From Streptomyces sp. NRRL F-6492 (GTDB lineage: Bacteria > Actinomycetota > Actinomycetes > Streptomycetales > Streptomycetaceae), in contig NZ_LGEG01000114.1 of the NCBI RefSeq assembly GCF_001280125.1, positions 108,231 to 172,230 on the forward strand: a stretch of 64,000 bases of DNA, given 5' to 3'. A program made the translations under genes and the position numbers. How positions within the stretch are numbered: the stretch's first letter is position 1; each line of letters opens with the position of its first letter. The notes beneath the pieces are model-generated. The model was not told where the DNA came from and made no database searches. It saw only the letters and a program-made list of their open reading frames with translations. This document shows, piece after piece, positions 1 to 10,600 of the stretch.

Positions 1-1072
1 TGCCGTACCGCTGCCAGCCCTCCTTGCCGTCCGTGTACCAGCCGCTGTACGTGAAGGTGGCGCCCGAGCCCGCGCAGCCCGGGCCCGCCACGGCCGAGTA
101 CTGCGCCTTCGCCGGGGGAGCCGGCGTCTGCTGCGGCGCGGTCACGGTCCCCCGGGTCTTGGTGGGCGTCGGGCCGGGCCGGGTGGTGGGCGTCGGGCCG
201 GAGGAGGACCTGGACCCGCCGGAGGTGGACCTGGACCCGCCGGAGGTCGGACCGGTGGTGGGCCGGGAGCCGCCGGAGCCGGTGCCGGGGCTCTTCGTGG
301 CCGTCGGCCCGGGGCCGCCGCCGAGGCTGCCCACCCCGGCTCCCGTGCCGAGACCGGCGGCGGACTTGGCCAGGGGGTTGTTCGCGGGGCCCGGACCGCC
401 GTCCCGCGAACCGGGGGCCGCCCCCGGGGCGCCGGTTCCCGGCAGGGCGGAACCCTTCTCCGGCGCGTCGACCCCCGGCACGTAGCCGTCGGAGCCTCCG
501 CCGGCCTGGTTGTACCCGGTGGGGCGAGGGGGCACGGGATTCGGGCCGGAGCCGCCGCCGAGCTGAGAGAACAGCAGGGGTACGCCCATCAGGACCACGC
601 CCGAGGTGGCCGCCGCCGCGATCATCGGCTTGGAGAGCCGCTTGCCGGGGCGGGAGACGGTGCGGGGGATCGTCGTGGCGGTGGCGGCCGCGGCGAGGCC
701 GTCCGCGTCGGGGGCGGCCTGTCGTTCGCCCTCCCGTCCGCCGTCCGGCGCGTCCTCCCCGGCGGTCTCGGCCTCGCCTTCGGGGGCTGTGGTCCCCGGG
801 GTGTCGGGGCCGGCCGCAGCGACGGTGCCGACCGGCGCGGCCGCGGTTCCGGCGCTCGTCTCCGGTTCGGCGACCTGCTCCGACCCGGCGCCGGCCGGGT
901 CCGTCCCCGGTCCGGATCCGTTCGCGGCCCGCGCGGCGCCGGTACGCGGCTCGGGCGCCGCGCCGGCCCCGTCCGGATCGTCGTCCGCCGCCTGCCAGGC
1001 GACCGTCGGCAGGCTGATGGCCGACGCGGCCCGCGCGGCGGTGCCCCCGGCCCGTGCCTCGTTGTTGTCCAC
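1..1072 (-). CDS. T7SS-locus single-pass membrane protein, 3' end beyond window (partial)
   Basis: The gene runs off the left edge, so only the first 357 residues are visible. The GTG start at 1072 follows a GAGGGG ribosome site. Residues 1-148 are Ala/Pro/Glu-rich and probably cytoplasmic. A hydrophobic segment at about 150-170 (MIAAAATSGVVLMGVPLLF) is the only membrane span seen. After it comes a long Gly/Ser/Thr/Pro linker with repeated SGGSRS units and then the start of a folded part with a Cys and YSGWYTDGKEGWQRYG. This layout (cytoplasmic tail, one helix, low-complexity stalk, small outer domain) is common in actinobacterial surface proteins, which are often misnamed IF-2 or adhesin. 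Its promoter carries the same TGAACC-N17-CGTT element as the secretion genes, tying it to the system. The function is unknown; a surface or secretion-accessory role is inference. Confidence 0.8.
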   Translation of the reverse strand, partial: MDNNEARAGGTAARAASAISLPTVAWQAADDDPDGAGAAPEPRTGAARAANGSGPGTDPAGAGSEQVAEPETSAGTAAAPVGTVAAAGPDTPGTTAPEGEAETAGEDAPDGGREGERQAAPDADGLAAAATATTIPRTVSRPGKRLSKPMIAAAATSGVVLMGVPLLFSQLGGGSGPNPVPPRPTGYNQAGGGSDGYVPGVDAPEKGSALPGTGAPGAAPGSRDGGPGPANNPLAKSAAGLGTGAGVGSLGGGPGPTATKSPGTGSGGSRPTTGPTSGGSRSTSGGSRSSSGPTPTTRPGPTPTKTRGTVTAPQQTPAPPAKAQYSAVAGPGCAGSGATFTYSGWYTDGKEGWQRYG

Positions 1073-1115
1073 CGTGATTCCCCTCGGTCGTCGCGGACCC
1101 CCCGCGACACGTACG

Positions 1116-1142
1116 AACGGACCGGCGGTGTCCCGTGGTTCA
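1116..1142 (-). promoter_or_regulatory. T7-locus ECF-type promoter, site A (TGAACC-N17-CGTT)
   Basis: Reading the minus strand, TGAACC at 1142-1137 is followed by exactly 17 bases and CGTT at 1119-1116. The element ends 43 nt before the GTG of the membrane protein gene and begins 9 bp after the stop of the 140-aa gene. It is one of eight identical elements in this locus. Confidence 0.8.
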
Positions 1143-1151
1143 CCGGACCGG

Positions 1152-1574
1152 TCAACTCGGCGGGTGGACTTCCGTCCCTTCCGGCGCGGGGGTCAGCACG
1201 AAGGCGGCGGCGCGCTCGACGACGTCCTGGCCGAGGGGGCCCGGGGCGGTGTAGCCGGGCCTGTCCAGGTGCGCGAGCAGACCGGCCTCGGGAGCGAGCG
1301 CGTACTGCTCCAGGTAGTACGTGACGGTGTCGGTCCACACCCACCGCCCGTCCGTGCGGAAGTTCAGCGGCACCTCCGCCACCCGGGAGGGGTCCAGCAC
1401 GTCGTCCATGAGGACCGGCGTCATCAGGACGGGCGTGCCGGCGTTCAGCCGCTCCACCAGCAAGGCGCGCAGGTCCGGGTCCTCGACCACCGGGTGGTCG
1501 AGGCCGAACCCCGGGCCCGTCTCCGGTCCCGCGTGGTCGAAGACGGAGGCGAGTCGGAACTCCGGGTCGGTCAT
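1152..1574 (-). CDS. Putative immunity protein of the giant T7SS toxin (140 aa)
   Basis: A small soluble protein with no signal peptide or membrane segment. The ATG at 1574 follows AGGACAGGAC. An upstream in-frame ATG (1649) is unlikely because it lies inside the promoter element. Recognisable stretches are MTDPEFRLASVFDHAG at the start, FRTDGRWVWTDTVTYYLEQY in the middle and a Pro-rich end. I recall small Streptomyces proteins of this kind beside large secreted toxins, but no fold or name is certain. It lies directly after the 6,099-aa toxin-like gene on the same strand and has its own copy of the locus promoter (site B), so it could be made even when the 18-kb upstream transcript is incomplete. 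The immunity role is inferred from position, size and cytosolic nature. Confidence 0.7.
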   Translation of the reverse strand: MTDPEFRLASVFDHAGPETGPGFGLDHPVVEDPDLRALLVERLNAGTPVLMTPVLMDDVLDPSRVAEVPLNFRTDGRWVWTDTVTYYLEQYALAPEAGLLAHLDRPGYTAPGPLGQDVVERAAAFVLTPAPEGTEVHPPS

Positions 1575-1628
1575 GGCGAGGTCCTGTCCTTGGATCGGGG
1601 CGGCCCGGCGGCCGTACGCCCCCGGGAG

Positions 1629-1655
1629 AACGTACGGAACGCCGGGCACGGTTCA
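1629..1655 (-). promoter_or_regulatory. T7-locus ECF-type promoter, site B
   Basis: Minus strand: TGAACC at 1655-1650, 17 bases, CGTT at 1632-1629, ending 54 nt before the ATG of the putative immunity gene. Only 17 bp separate it from the stop codon of the giant gene, so the immunity gene has an independent promoter of the same class. Confidence 0.8.
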
Positions 1656-1672
1656 GACCGGGCGCGGCCGGC

Positions 1673-4600
1673 TCAGAACGACCAGTCCACGGCCGGCAGC
1701 GTGACGGCGGCGTGCCCCTGACCGAGGCGTACGTGCCAGTCGTCCCCCGGGGACCCGTACGCGTCCCCCGCCGCGGCCGCGAACGCCCGCGCCGCCTCGG
1801 CCTCGGCCCGCGCCAGGGCGGCGGGATCGCCCCCGTCCCGTACGCGGCGCAGATCTGCCAGAGCACGCGCCAGCACCGTCCGGGGGTCCGAGAGCCCGGG
1901 ATCGGACCGCTCCGACTCTTCGGCGATCCGTTCCAGCGCCGGACCGTAGTGGGCCAGGTTGGCGTCCACGGCGCGTCGCATGTCGGCGTCCCGCCGGGCG
2001 GGCCGCGCGTCGTCCCGGAGCGCGATGTGGGGTCCCTCGGGGTCACCCGCGAGCACCAGGGGCGCGGAGCCGGAGGCGCCGGCGCCCCGCACCGCGACCC
2101 GCAGCAGGGTGTGCTCCACACCGTCCCGAGTGAAGCGGACGTACGCCTCCGGATCGACGTCCAGCCGTACCGCGGCGGCGGGGGCCAGACGGGTCCGTGC
2201 CTCCTCGACGACGTCCGCCGTCGCGTAGAACGCGCGGACATCGTCGTGGTCCGGCACCGCCAGCCGGTGGTCGGCGGACACCCGGAGGGCGGGCCGCTCC
2301 ACCGCCTCGACCGGGCGGACGGGCCGGAACGCCGGGAAGGACGCGGCGTCCCTGGACGGGCCGTTCAGAGCGAACGCGATCGGGTCCTCCCCGTCCGCGA
2401 ACGCCACCACGCGCGTCTCGCCGACGCGGCGGGTGTGCGACGTCGTCCCCGCCGTCTCGTAGTCGGTGAGCCGGTAGGCGGGCGCGGGCGGTGGGGCCGG
2501 GGGAGCCGGCAGGGCGGCCGGGTCGGCGGGCGGGGTGACGGTCACGGCGGGAACGGGCCCGGGGGGCGTGGCCGGCGGAGCCAGGCGGGCCGGATCCGAG
2601 GGGGCCGGGACGGTGTCCGGGGTGCTCTCGGCGTCGGCGCCGCTGGGCGGGGTGACGGTGATGACGGGCGGCCCGACCACCTTCGGCCGGATCTCCCGCT
2701 CCTGCCCGGTCTTCACTTCGGGGATCGGCCCGGCCTGATCGTCGCCCGGAGCCTGTTCCTTCGGCGGAGCCTGGTCCTTTGCCGCGTCCTGCTCCTGCTT
2801 CTGGTCCTCCTCCACGCTCCGCTTCCGGTCCGCGGTCCGGCCCTCGGAGGCGCCCTGGCCCGCTCCTTCCACCTGCGCCACCGGCCCCGGCTTCTGCCCG
2901 AACAGATCCGCGTGCTTCCGCAGCATTCCGTCCACCGCGTCGTCGTGCAGCAGTCCGATCAGGCCGCCGTCGACCACGACCTCGACCGTGGTCCTCCGGC
3001 TGCCGGTGAGGATCCAGGTGACGTCGGCCTCGTAGTAGTGCTGGGTCCCCTTCTTCTTGTCGCGCTCGTCGACCGTCTCGCCGCGGGTGGTGCTGAAGCC
3101 GTGCCCGCGCTCGCCTCCGACGCCCAGGGGCACGCCCAGGTTCGTCGTGACGTGGGAGACACCCGGGCCCTCCGGCGTACCGGTGTCCGTGCTGTGCACC
3201 CGGCCGTCGGGAGTGAGCGAGCCGGACCAGCCGAAGGTCGCCCTCTCCCGTTCCCGCTCCGTCTCCCGCTCCCGTACCCCCGTCTCGACGTTCGAGTCGA
3301 ACTCCCCGGAGGCGAGGTGCCGGGTCCGGTGGACGACCATGCGCACGGTGATCTCCTCGCCGCCCGCGACCGGCACCGTGTAGCCGCCGTCGAGCAGCCG
3401 CCTGACGTTGGCGCGCAGGTTCTGTTCGGTCGTCAGCACGTCGGTCCGCAGACCCTCCAGGGTCGCCGGGGCCAGGTCCCTGCGAGCGGGTGCCCCGGTG
3501 TCACCCTCCGCGACCCGGTGCGGCAGGGACGCGGCGGCGGGCAGCCACCGGAGGACCCGGTCAAGACCGGGCAGGGAGAGGGCCTGCAGCGCGGGGGCCA
3601 GGTCCCCGTTGAGGTCCTCGACCTGCCGGGGCACGGCCGTGGGGCCGTTCGGACGGACGTGGCCGGACACCCGCACGGCTTCGGCGGGGAGGCCCGCACC
3701 CGGCCGCGTCAGGTGATCGGGCACCAGCAGCCGGGCCTCGCCGCCGAGGAGCGTGCCGGTCGCCGTCGGCGCGTGCCCCGAGGGGAACAGCTTCTCCCAC
3801 TGGCCGCCCCACTGCGCGGCGAACCACCGCCCGGCACGGCCGTCCGTGGCCCGGTCGACCCACTGCGCCGGGGCGTTGAGGGCGGCCCCCGCCATCCGTA
3901 CCGTCTGGTGCGGCTCGGAGGAGTCGAAGACGTCCACGGTGTACGTGACCGGGTGGCGGAACTCCTGAGCGGTACCCGTGACTTCCAGACTGTGCTGGTC
4001 ACGCTCCGAGACGGTGTCGGTCACCGTACGGCCGACGGACGTGTCCGCCCCGCCGCCGGCCTTGATCCCGCCGCGCGGCGTCCCCGTCGCGTCCGTCCCC
4101 TTGACGGTGACGGTGACCTGCCCGCCCGCCTTGTCCGACGCTCCGGACGCGGACGCCGCCGACCGTGTGGCGGTGTCGGCCGCGGCCAACGTGACCTGGT
4201 CCCGGGGTCCCACGTACACCGGGTCCCCGACCGTGGCCGTGACCCGGACGCCGATCAGCCGCGTGCCGCCTCCGAGCTGCCGGAGCTTGACGAGCTGACG
4301 CACCGACGTCGTGTTGAGCGCGGTGAAGCCGGCGCGCAGCGACTCCGGGGAGAACACCGAGGCCAGACCGCGCGAGAAGTCAGTGGGAATACCGTCGTCC
4401 AGGCCGTCCGGGAGCCCCTTCAGCGTCCTGAGCAGCCTCCTGACCTCGGGCAGTACGGCGTCCGCGTCGAGCTTCTCGACGTGCGCGACGGCCTTGGCCA
4501 GATCGGCGTTGACGTACGAGCGGGTCTCGGGGGTCTCGGCGGTCCGCGGCGGTCCGGGGACGGTGATGTCCAGGGCACGGGCCCGGTGGTCGGGCACCGT

Positions 4601-7600
4601 CAGCTCCACGCCGCCGTCCACCTTCACGAGCAGCGTCCGCGCGGAATGGGCCGACGGGCCGGTCGAGAGGCGCCCGTCGGGCTTCCAGGTGTGGTGGCTG
4701 ATCTCGTAGTAGGCGTCGGCGCGGTAGCGGTGGGTCGTGCCCTTGTACGTCACCGTCGAGGTGGCGGTGCTCGCCGTGGAGACGGTCCGTACGTCCGTGC
4801 GCGTCCGGGTGGCGTCCACCGACCCGCTCGCGACGACCGTCGCGCCGTCGAGCGAGGCGTAGCCGCCGAGACCGAGCCCGACGCCTACGTTGTACGAACC
4901 GGTGTCGGCCGTGGCGGACTTGGTGCCGGTCTCCGCGCCGTACGCCAGGCTGGTGCCCGTACCGGTCCCTTCGTGCACCGGTGTTCCGAGCCTCAGCCGG
5001 ACCACGAGCGCCTGCGCGCGGCCGTCGGCGTCCGGCGGCAGGGGGAACACCGCGCCGTCGGGGCCGGTGAGCCGCTCGAACCGGGACTGGAGGAAGTTCG
5101 GGGTGAGCGCGTCCTCGATCTCCGGCGTGAGGCCCCGGCGCAGGGTGCCCACCGTGTCTTCGGAGTGCCGTCCGAACTCGTCGTCCCGGGCCTTCGGCGG
5201 GGTTCCGCCACCGTGCTCGGCGACGAGTGCGCTCGCGGACGCGGTGAGCCGGCGGGTGCCGAGGAACTCGGGATGAACGCCGCCGAGACCGCCCCGCGGG
5301 AGGGTGAACTCCGGGACGGCGGAGTCGTCGATCCAGCCCGGGGCGTCGGCCTGCGGGAACACCGTCACGGTGCCCGTGGAGGCACGATGGGCGGTCGTGG
5401 TGTCCGACAGGTGCTCGTCGGCGACACGCACCACGGCGGACACGTCGTCTCCCTCGACGCGCAGCGACGAGCCGGAGACCAGGTCGCCCCTGCCGTCGTG
5501 GACCGTGGCGGTCAGATGGTGGACGGCCGCGTAGGTGAACGCGGTGTGCTCCCCGGTGGTCTCCTGCTCGCGGGACGCCTTGATGGTGGCGGTCACGGAG
5601 TCCTTGACGTTCGACAGCGTGGCGCCGCCGCCCACCTTGACTCCGGGCACCTCGATCCGGGACTTCTCCCCGGTGCCGATCCGCAGCGTCCCGCCGCCGG
5701 TGACCGAGAAGGACACCTGGCCGCCGACGCCGACGGCCTGGTTGGCGGTGTGCGTCGCCGAACGGGTCAACGACAGGCCGCTTTCCCCGACCGTGCCCCG
5801 CAGGTCGCGCAGTTCGGTGCGCAGGTGCAGGCGGATCTCCTGGCCGCCCGCCTTCAGGACGACCGGGACGCCGGAGCCGAGGAGCTTGGCGAAGCGGGCC
5901 CGCATGCCGGGCGTGCCGAAGGCAGCCGTGAGCTCCCGGTGGAACTGCGCGTACTCGTCCTCGCTCAGCCTCCGCTTCAGGCCGGTCCGCTCCAGATGGG
6001 TGTCGAGCCAGCCCCGTGCGGCCTCCAGCACCTTCGGCGCGCCGGGGAGTTCACCGACCACGCCGGGTCCGAGTCCGGTGCGCGAGGCGAGGGCCGGCGG
6101 CTCCACGGGATCGCTTCCGAAGTCCCGCTGGCGGAAGGGCCCGAGCAGGGCGCCGCCTTCGGTCACCTCCATCAGGTACGCGACCGGCCGGCGAGGGTCG
6201 TCGCCCTGACGGATGCGCAGGTGGGGGCTCCCTTCGATGCGGTAGGCCAGTTCGTCGGCGTGTGCGTACCGCGTGTCGATCCGTACCTCCACCGGGCCGC
6301 GGAGCGCGGCGAAGTCCTCCAGCTCGGCGGCGACGTCGGCGTACACCCGCGTCGGCCGTGCCGCGGCTCCGTCGTCGGCGGCGAGGTTGCGCACGGCCTG
6401 TTCGACCGGGTGGCGCAGGATGCCCCGGACATCGAGCGTTCCGTCGGCGTCCCGGTGGACGACCAGCCGTACGTCGTCCGGGCGGGAGGCTCCGACGAGG
6501 TGCGGCGGGGCCTCCGAGCCGTCGTGCACCGAGAACCCGAGCCAGGGCCGGGCGGCGCTCAGCGCGGTGAGCTGCGCGACGCCGCCCTCTCCTCGCTCCA
6601 GCGGGCCGAACAGCTCGGTGAAGGTGGAGGTGCCGAGGCGCTGGGCCGCGGTGACCTGCCCTGCCGCGTCCACGTGGTAGCGGAAGGCGGGCCCGTCGAG
6701 GGCCGTGTCCACGAGCGCGTAGGCCCGCTGCTCGGGGACGACCGACACGCCTGGACGGTCGCGCAGGCTCGTCCACGGGGCTCCGGCGGGGAGGGTGCCG
6801 TCCGGGGTGGCGATCTCGATCGGATGCCTCCGGGCGATCTTCAGCAGTCCCGCCGCATCCGGCAGCCCGCCGCTCGGGAACGGCCTGGACGCACCGACGT
6901 CTTTGTTCGCCGCGGGCTCCTGGCGGGCCAACCGCAGCAGCTCGCGCACGGCCGTGCCCACGGTCCGGACGCGTGCGGAGGGCCGGGGCGCGGTGTCGCC
7001 CCGGCGCGGTGGCTCCGGCGTGAACCGCTCCCGGTCCGGGCCGAGCAGCCGCGCTTCGAAGTCGGCGGCTCGCGAGGCGGGGACGCCCACGGCCATCTCC
7101 AGCGTCGAGTCGAACGACAGGGGCGGCCGCTTCGACGACGACACGAACTCCACGTGGAACCGCGCCACCGCGCGGTACTCGGCCTGGGCCTCCTCGGCGT
7201 GTTTGAGCTTCGCCTTGCTCTTGTCCGCACCGCCCACGTCGAAGTTGTGCGAACGCGCCGCGTTGACGGCCAGTTCCACACTGGGAACGAGCACGTACCT
7301 GCTGACGGTCGCCGGCGCCGCCGCGCCCGCGGTGAGGCCTGACTTGTCGCCGAATTTGCTGCTCGACTTCACGCCGAACGCGTCGGAGAAGTCCTCCCGC
7401 ACCCGCAGGGGGCCGCCGGTCCGGCCCATGTGCTGGAGTCCGGTCAGTTCGGCGTCCACCAGGAAGTGCCCCGCGAGCGACTTCCGCGTGAAACCGCCCG
7501 CCGTGAACACCCTGGAGGACAGACTCCCGGTGCTCCACCACTGGTTGCCGTCCTTGAACGCCTTCTCGTTGAAGAACTCCTGGCTGACCTCGGAGACGAA

Positions 7601-10600
7601 CGCCGCGGTGACGTCCGGGGCGAACCCGGCCCTGTGCAGGGTCGAGGCGAGATCGGCGAGGAGCTGTCCCGGCGCGACCGCGTTGACCGTGGAGAGCACC
7701 GACTTGAGCGCGCCGGAATCCGTGACCTTCCAGGTGGCGCCGTCGCCCGAGGGCGCCACCCCCTCGGGGAAGGCGATCCGGAGCCGCGTCGAGGTGCCGA
7801 GCTCCACGGTGCGTTCGCGCCCCGGGTCCTTGTCGAGGACGCGCACCTGGACGCGCACGTCGCCGTCGAACTCGTGCGTCGCCTTGACCACGGTCCGGCC
7901 GGCGCCCTGGGTGTCCGTCGTGGAGGTACGGGCCGTGGCGTACGTGGTGCCGGCCTGCACCTTGACGGAAGGGGTCACCCCGGTCAGGTTCCCCACGCCC
8001 GCCAGCTTCAGCACGGCGTCCACCCCGGCGGCGACCGAGGCGTTGCCGCCGGAGGTCACCGCGCGGTTGGTGACGGCCTGGTTGCGCGAGGCGTACGGGG
8101 CCGACTCGTCCCGCGCCTGCGCCGCGTGGTGCGCGAGGCCGGCCGGCCAGGCGGTCACCACCACGACCCTGCCGTTGGCGCGGAAGACCAGTCCGTCGCG
8201 CAGGAACGCGTCCCAGGTGCGGGTGTCGCCGCTGGAGAGCACTGTGGCCAGCCGCCCCACGACCTTGACGGCCGTCCGGGCGTCCACACCGGCGTGCTCC
8301 AGCTCGGTCCTGGCGACCTTCCGGTCCTCGGCCACCCGTTCCGAGCCGAGCACGGACGTGACCCGCCCGTCACCGAGCGCCTTGTGGGCGACGTACCACG
8401 GCACCTGCGGGGGCGGGGGAGCGGAGGCGTCCGACGCGGGTGGTACGGGTGGGGCGACGGGTTGCTGCGAGGAGGTGCCCTCGCCGTTGTCGCCGGTCCC
8501 GAAGGGGACGGCTTCGGAGAGGTCCCCGGATCCCTCGCGCTCGGCGGTGAGGTAGCCCTGAGGCGCCGATGTCGTCAACGGCACCGCGTCGGCGGGAAGT
8601 CCACCGTCGGGCGGCATGTGCGCGCCGAGCACCGTGGCCTCGACCCCGGCGCCCTCGCCCACCGGGAGGGACAGTTTGACCCAGTGGTCGGGGACGAGCC
8701 GGGGCGTGCCGTCGGCACCCCAGACGACCTTCTGGGCCACGGCCGTGTGGCCGGGGCCGGTGGTGTCGGTGCCGAACGGACCCGTCACCGACGGCACGAA
8801 CCACAGCGTGGACCGGGGCGCGTACGCGGTGAGCGACAGACCGGGCCGCAGCTCCCGGAGCGCGCGCAGCGCGTCGGCGGCGTACGACCGCTCCAGGCCC
8901 CCGCCCAGACCGCAGGCGGCGAACTGCAGGGGCTTGGCGGTGTCCCACACCCCCGTGTCGGCGAGCCGGGACAGCACGGTGGCCAGCTCCCGGGCGGTGA
9001 CCCGCTGCCCGCGCCAGGTGGGCGCGCCGTCGGTCCCCGCGATGTGACCGGCCAGCGAGAAGAACCGCTCGTCACGGGGGAACCGCCCGACGGCGTCGCG
9101 AAGCCGCTCCGCCTCGCCCGGGGCGGTGTCGGGGTCGATGAAGTGGTGGGTGCCGTTGTCCTGGTGGGAGCGGGTGATGGCCAGGACGAGCTCGTCGACC
9201 CGGTCGGCGGAGTCACGCGGCGTGGTGGGAGCGGAAGCGGGTGCGGGGGTCGGGGTTTCGCCGCTCCCGAGGGAAACGAACTGGTCCTCGTCCGCACCCG
9301 GGAGCCCGAAGCCGTAGCCGTAGTCGTCGTCGTCCTCGGAATGGACCGATGAGGCAGGCGGTGTCTCCGGCCGTGCGTTGGCCGTGTCGCCCAGCTTGCC
9401 GGCCGCGGCGCGGAGGCGCGCCGCTCCGATCCGTTCGAAGTGCCCCTTCACGGTGTCGTCGTCGGCGAACATCGCGGCCAGATTGCGGTACTGCGTCTCG
9501 TAGGCGAACCTTTCCGGCCCCTCGGTCCTGTCGACGAGCGCGAATCTGCGATAACGCGGGAAGTCCTTGTCCGTCCCGGCGACGGGCACCTCGGCCTCGG
9601 CCAGCTCGGGGCCGGTTCCCGACGTGGGGTCTCCGGTGCTGAGAGGTCCGGCCGCGGGTGCCTCGAAGTACTTGTCGAACGTGGCCTTTCCGGAATGCCA
9701 GGCGTTTCCTCCCCGGCGGTCGTGGTAACGGCTGTAGCTCGTGTACGAGGAGAGGTCCGCCTGGTAGTACTGGTGAAACTCGTGGAAGAGCCTGCGGATG
9801 GTCTTCAGCCGCTCGCTGTCGAGGTCCACGAGACGACGCCGAGTGCCCTCCGTCGTCTCCATGGGCGTATCCGTGAGTCGGAGGGCGGCCTCGGCGATCC
9901 ACTGGAAGGTGCTGTCGGCGCTCTCCTTCCCCCGGAAGTAGAAGCCCATCGGGTCGGAGTCGACGAGCAGGAGTGAGGCCCGGAAGGCGAAGCTGACCTG
10001 ATCCCGGGTCATGTCGCCCCACAGGTTCCGGTAGCGCCTCATGAGATCGACGGCGCCGCGGTGCTCCGGCTCGTTGTCGTGCGCGTCCTTTCCGGCGCCG
10101 TACATCGCCTTCGAGTTCAGCTTCTCGATGTCGTGGAAGAGGATGGCCTTGACGACGGCGTCCACCGGAATCAGGCGGGTGCCCTCGTTGCCGGTGGCGT
10201 CGACGAGTCTGATGTACTGGCCGGCCACCATCTGCGCGTGCTCGTAGAAGGTGTACTCCTCACTCGCCGCGCAGATCATGCCGTAGCGGACGTCGAGTCC
10301 GGGGAACGTTTCGCCGAGGAGGTCGAGCATCCGGAACACCGGCGCTCCGTCCTCCCTGAGTCGGGTCAGTCGCTCACCGGTCTCGATCTGCAGGGCGATC
10401 TCGGCGGCCCGTGACTCGCGCAGGGCGGCGAAGTCCTGCCGCGCGGGCTCCCGGGGGACGTGGAAGTCGGCGGAGACCTCCTTGTCCTGGCGGGCGAGTT
10501 CATGAGCGAGTGCCGCGTGGGTGGCCCAGGTGACCACCGTCCCGTGCATGAGGCGGTCGACGGACCTGTTGTACCGGTCCGGCCAGTCGGTGCTCGGGGT

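Noticed and set aside
1712..7342. Long plus-strand open frame (1,876 codons) opposite the giant gene
   Set aside because: It is a mirror of the giant gene's high-GC codons; its translation is Arg/Gly/Pro/His-rich, without family motifs, and lacks a ribosome site.
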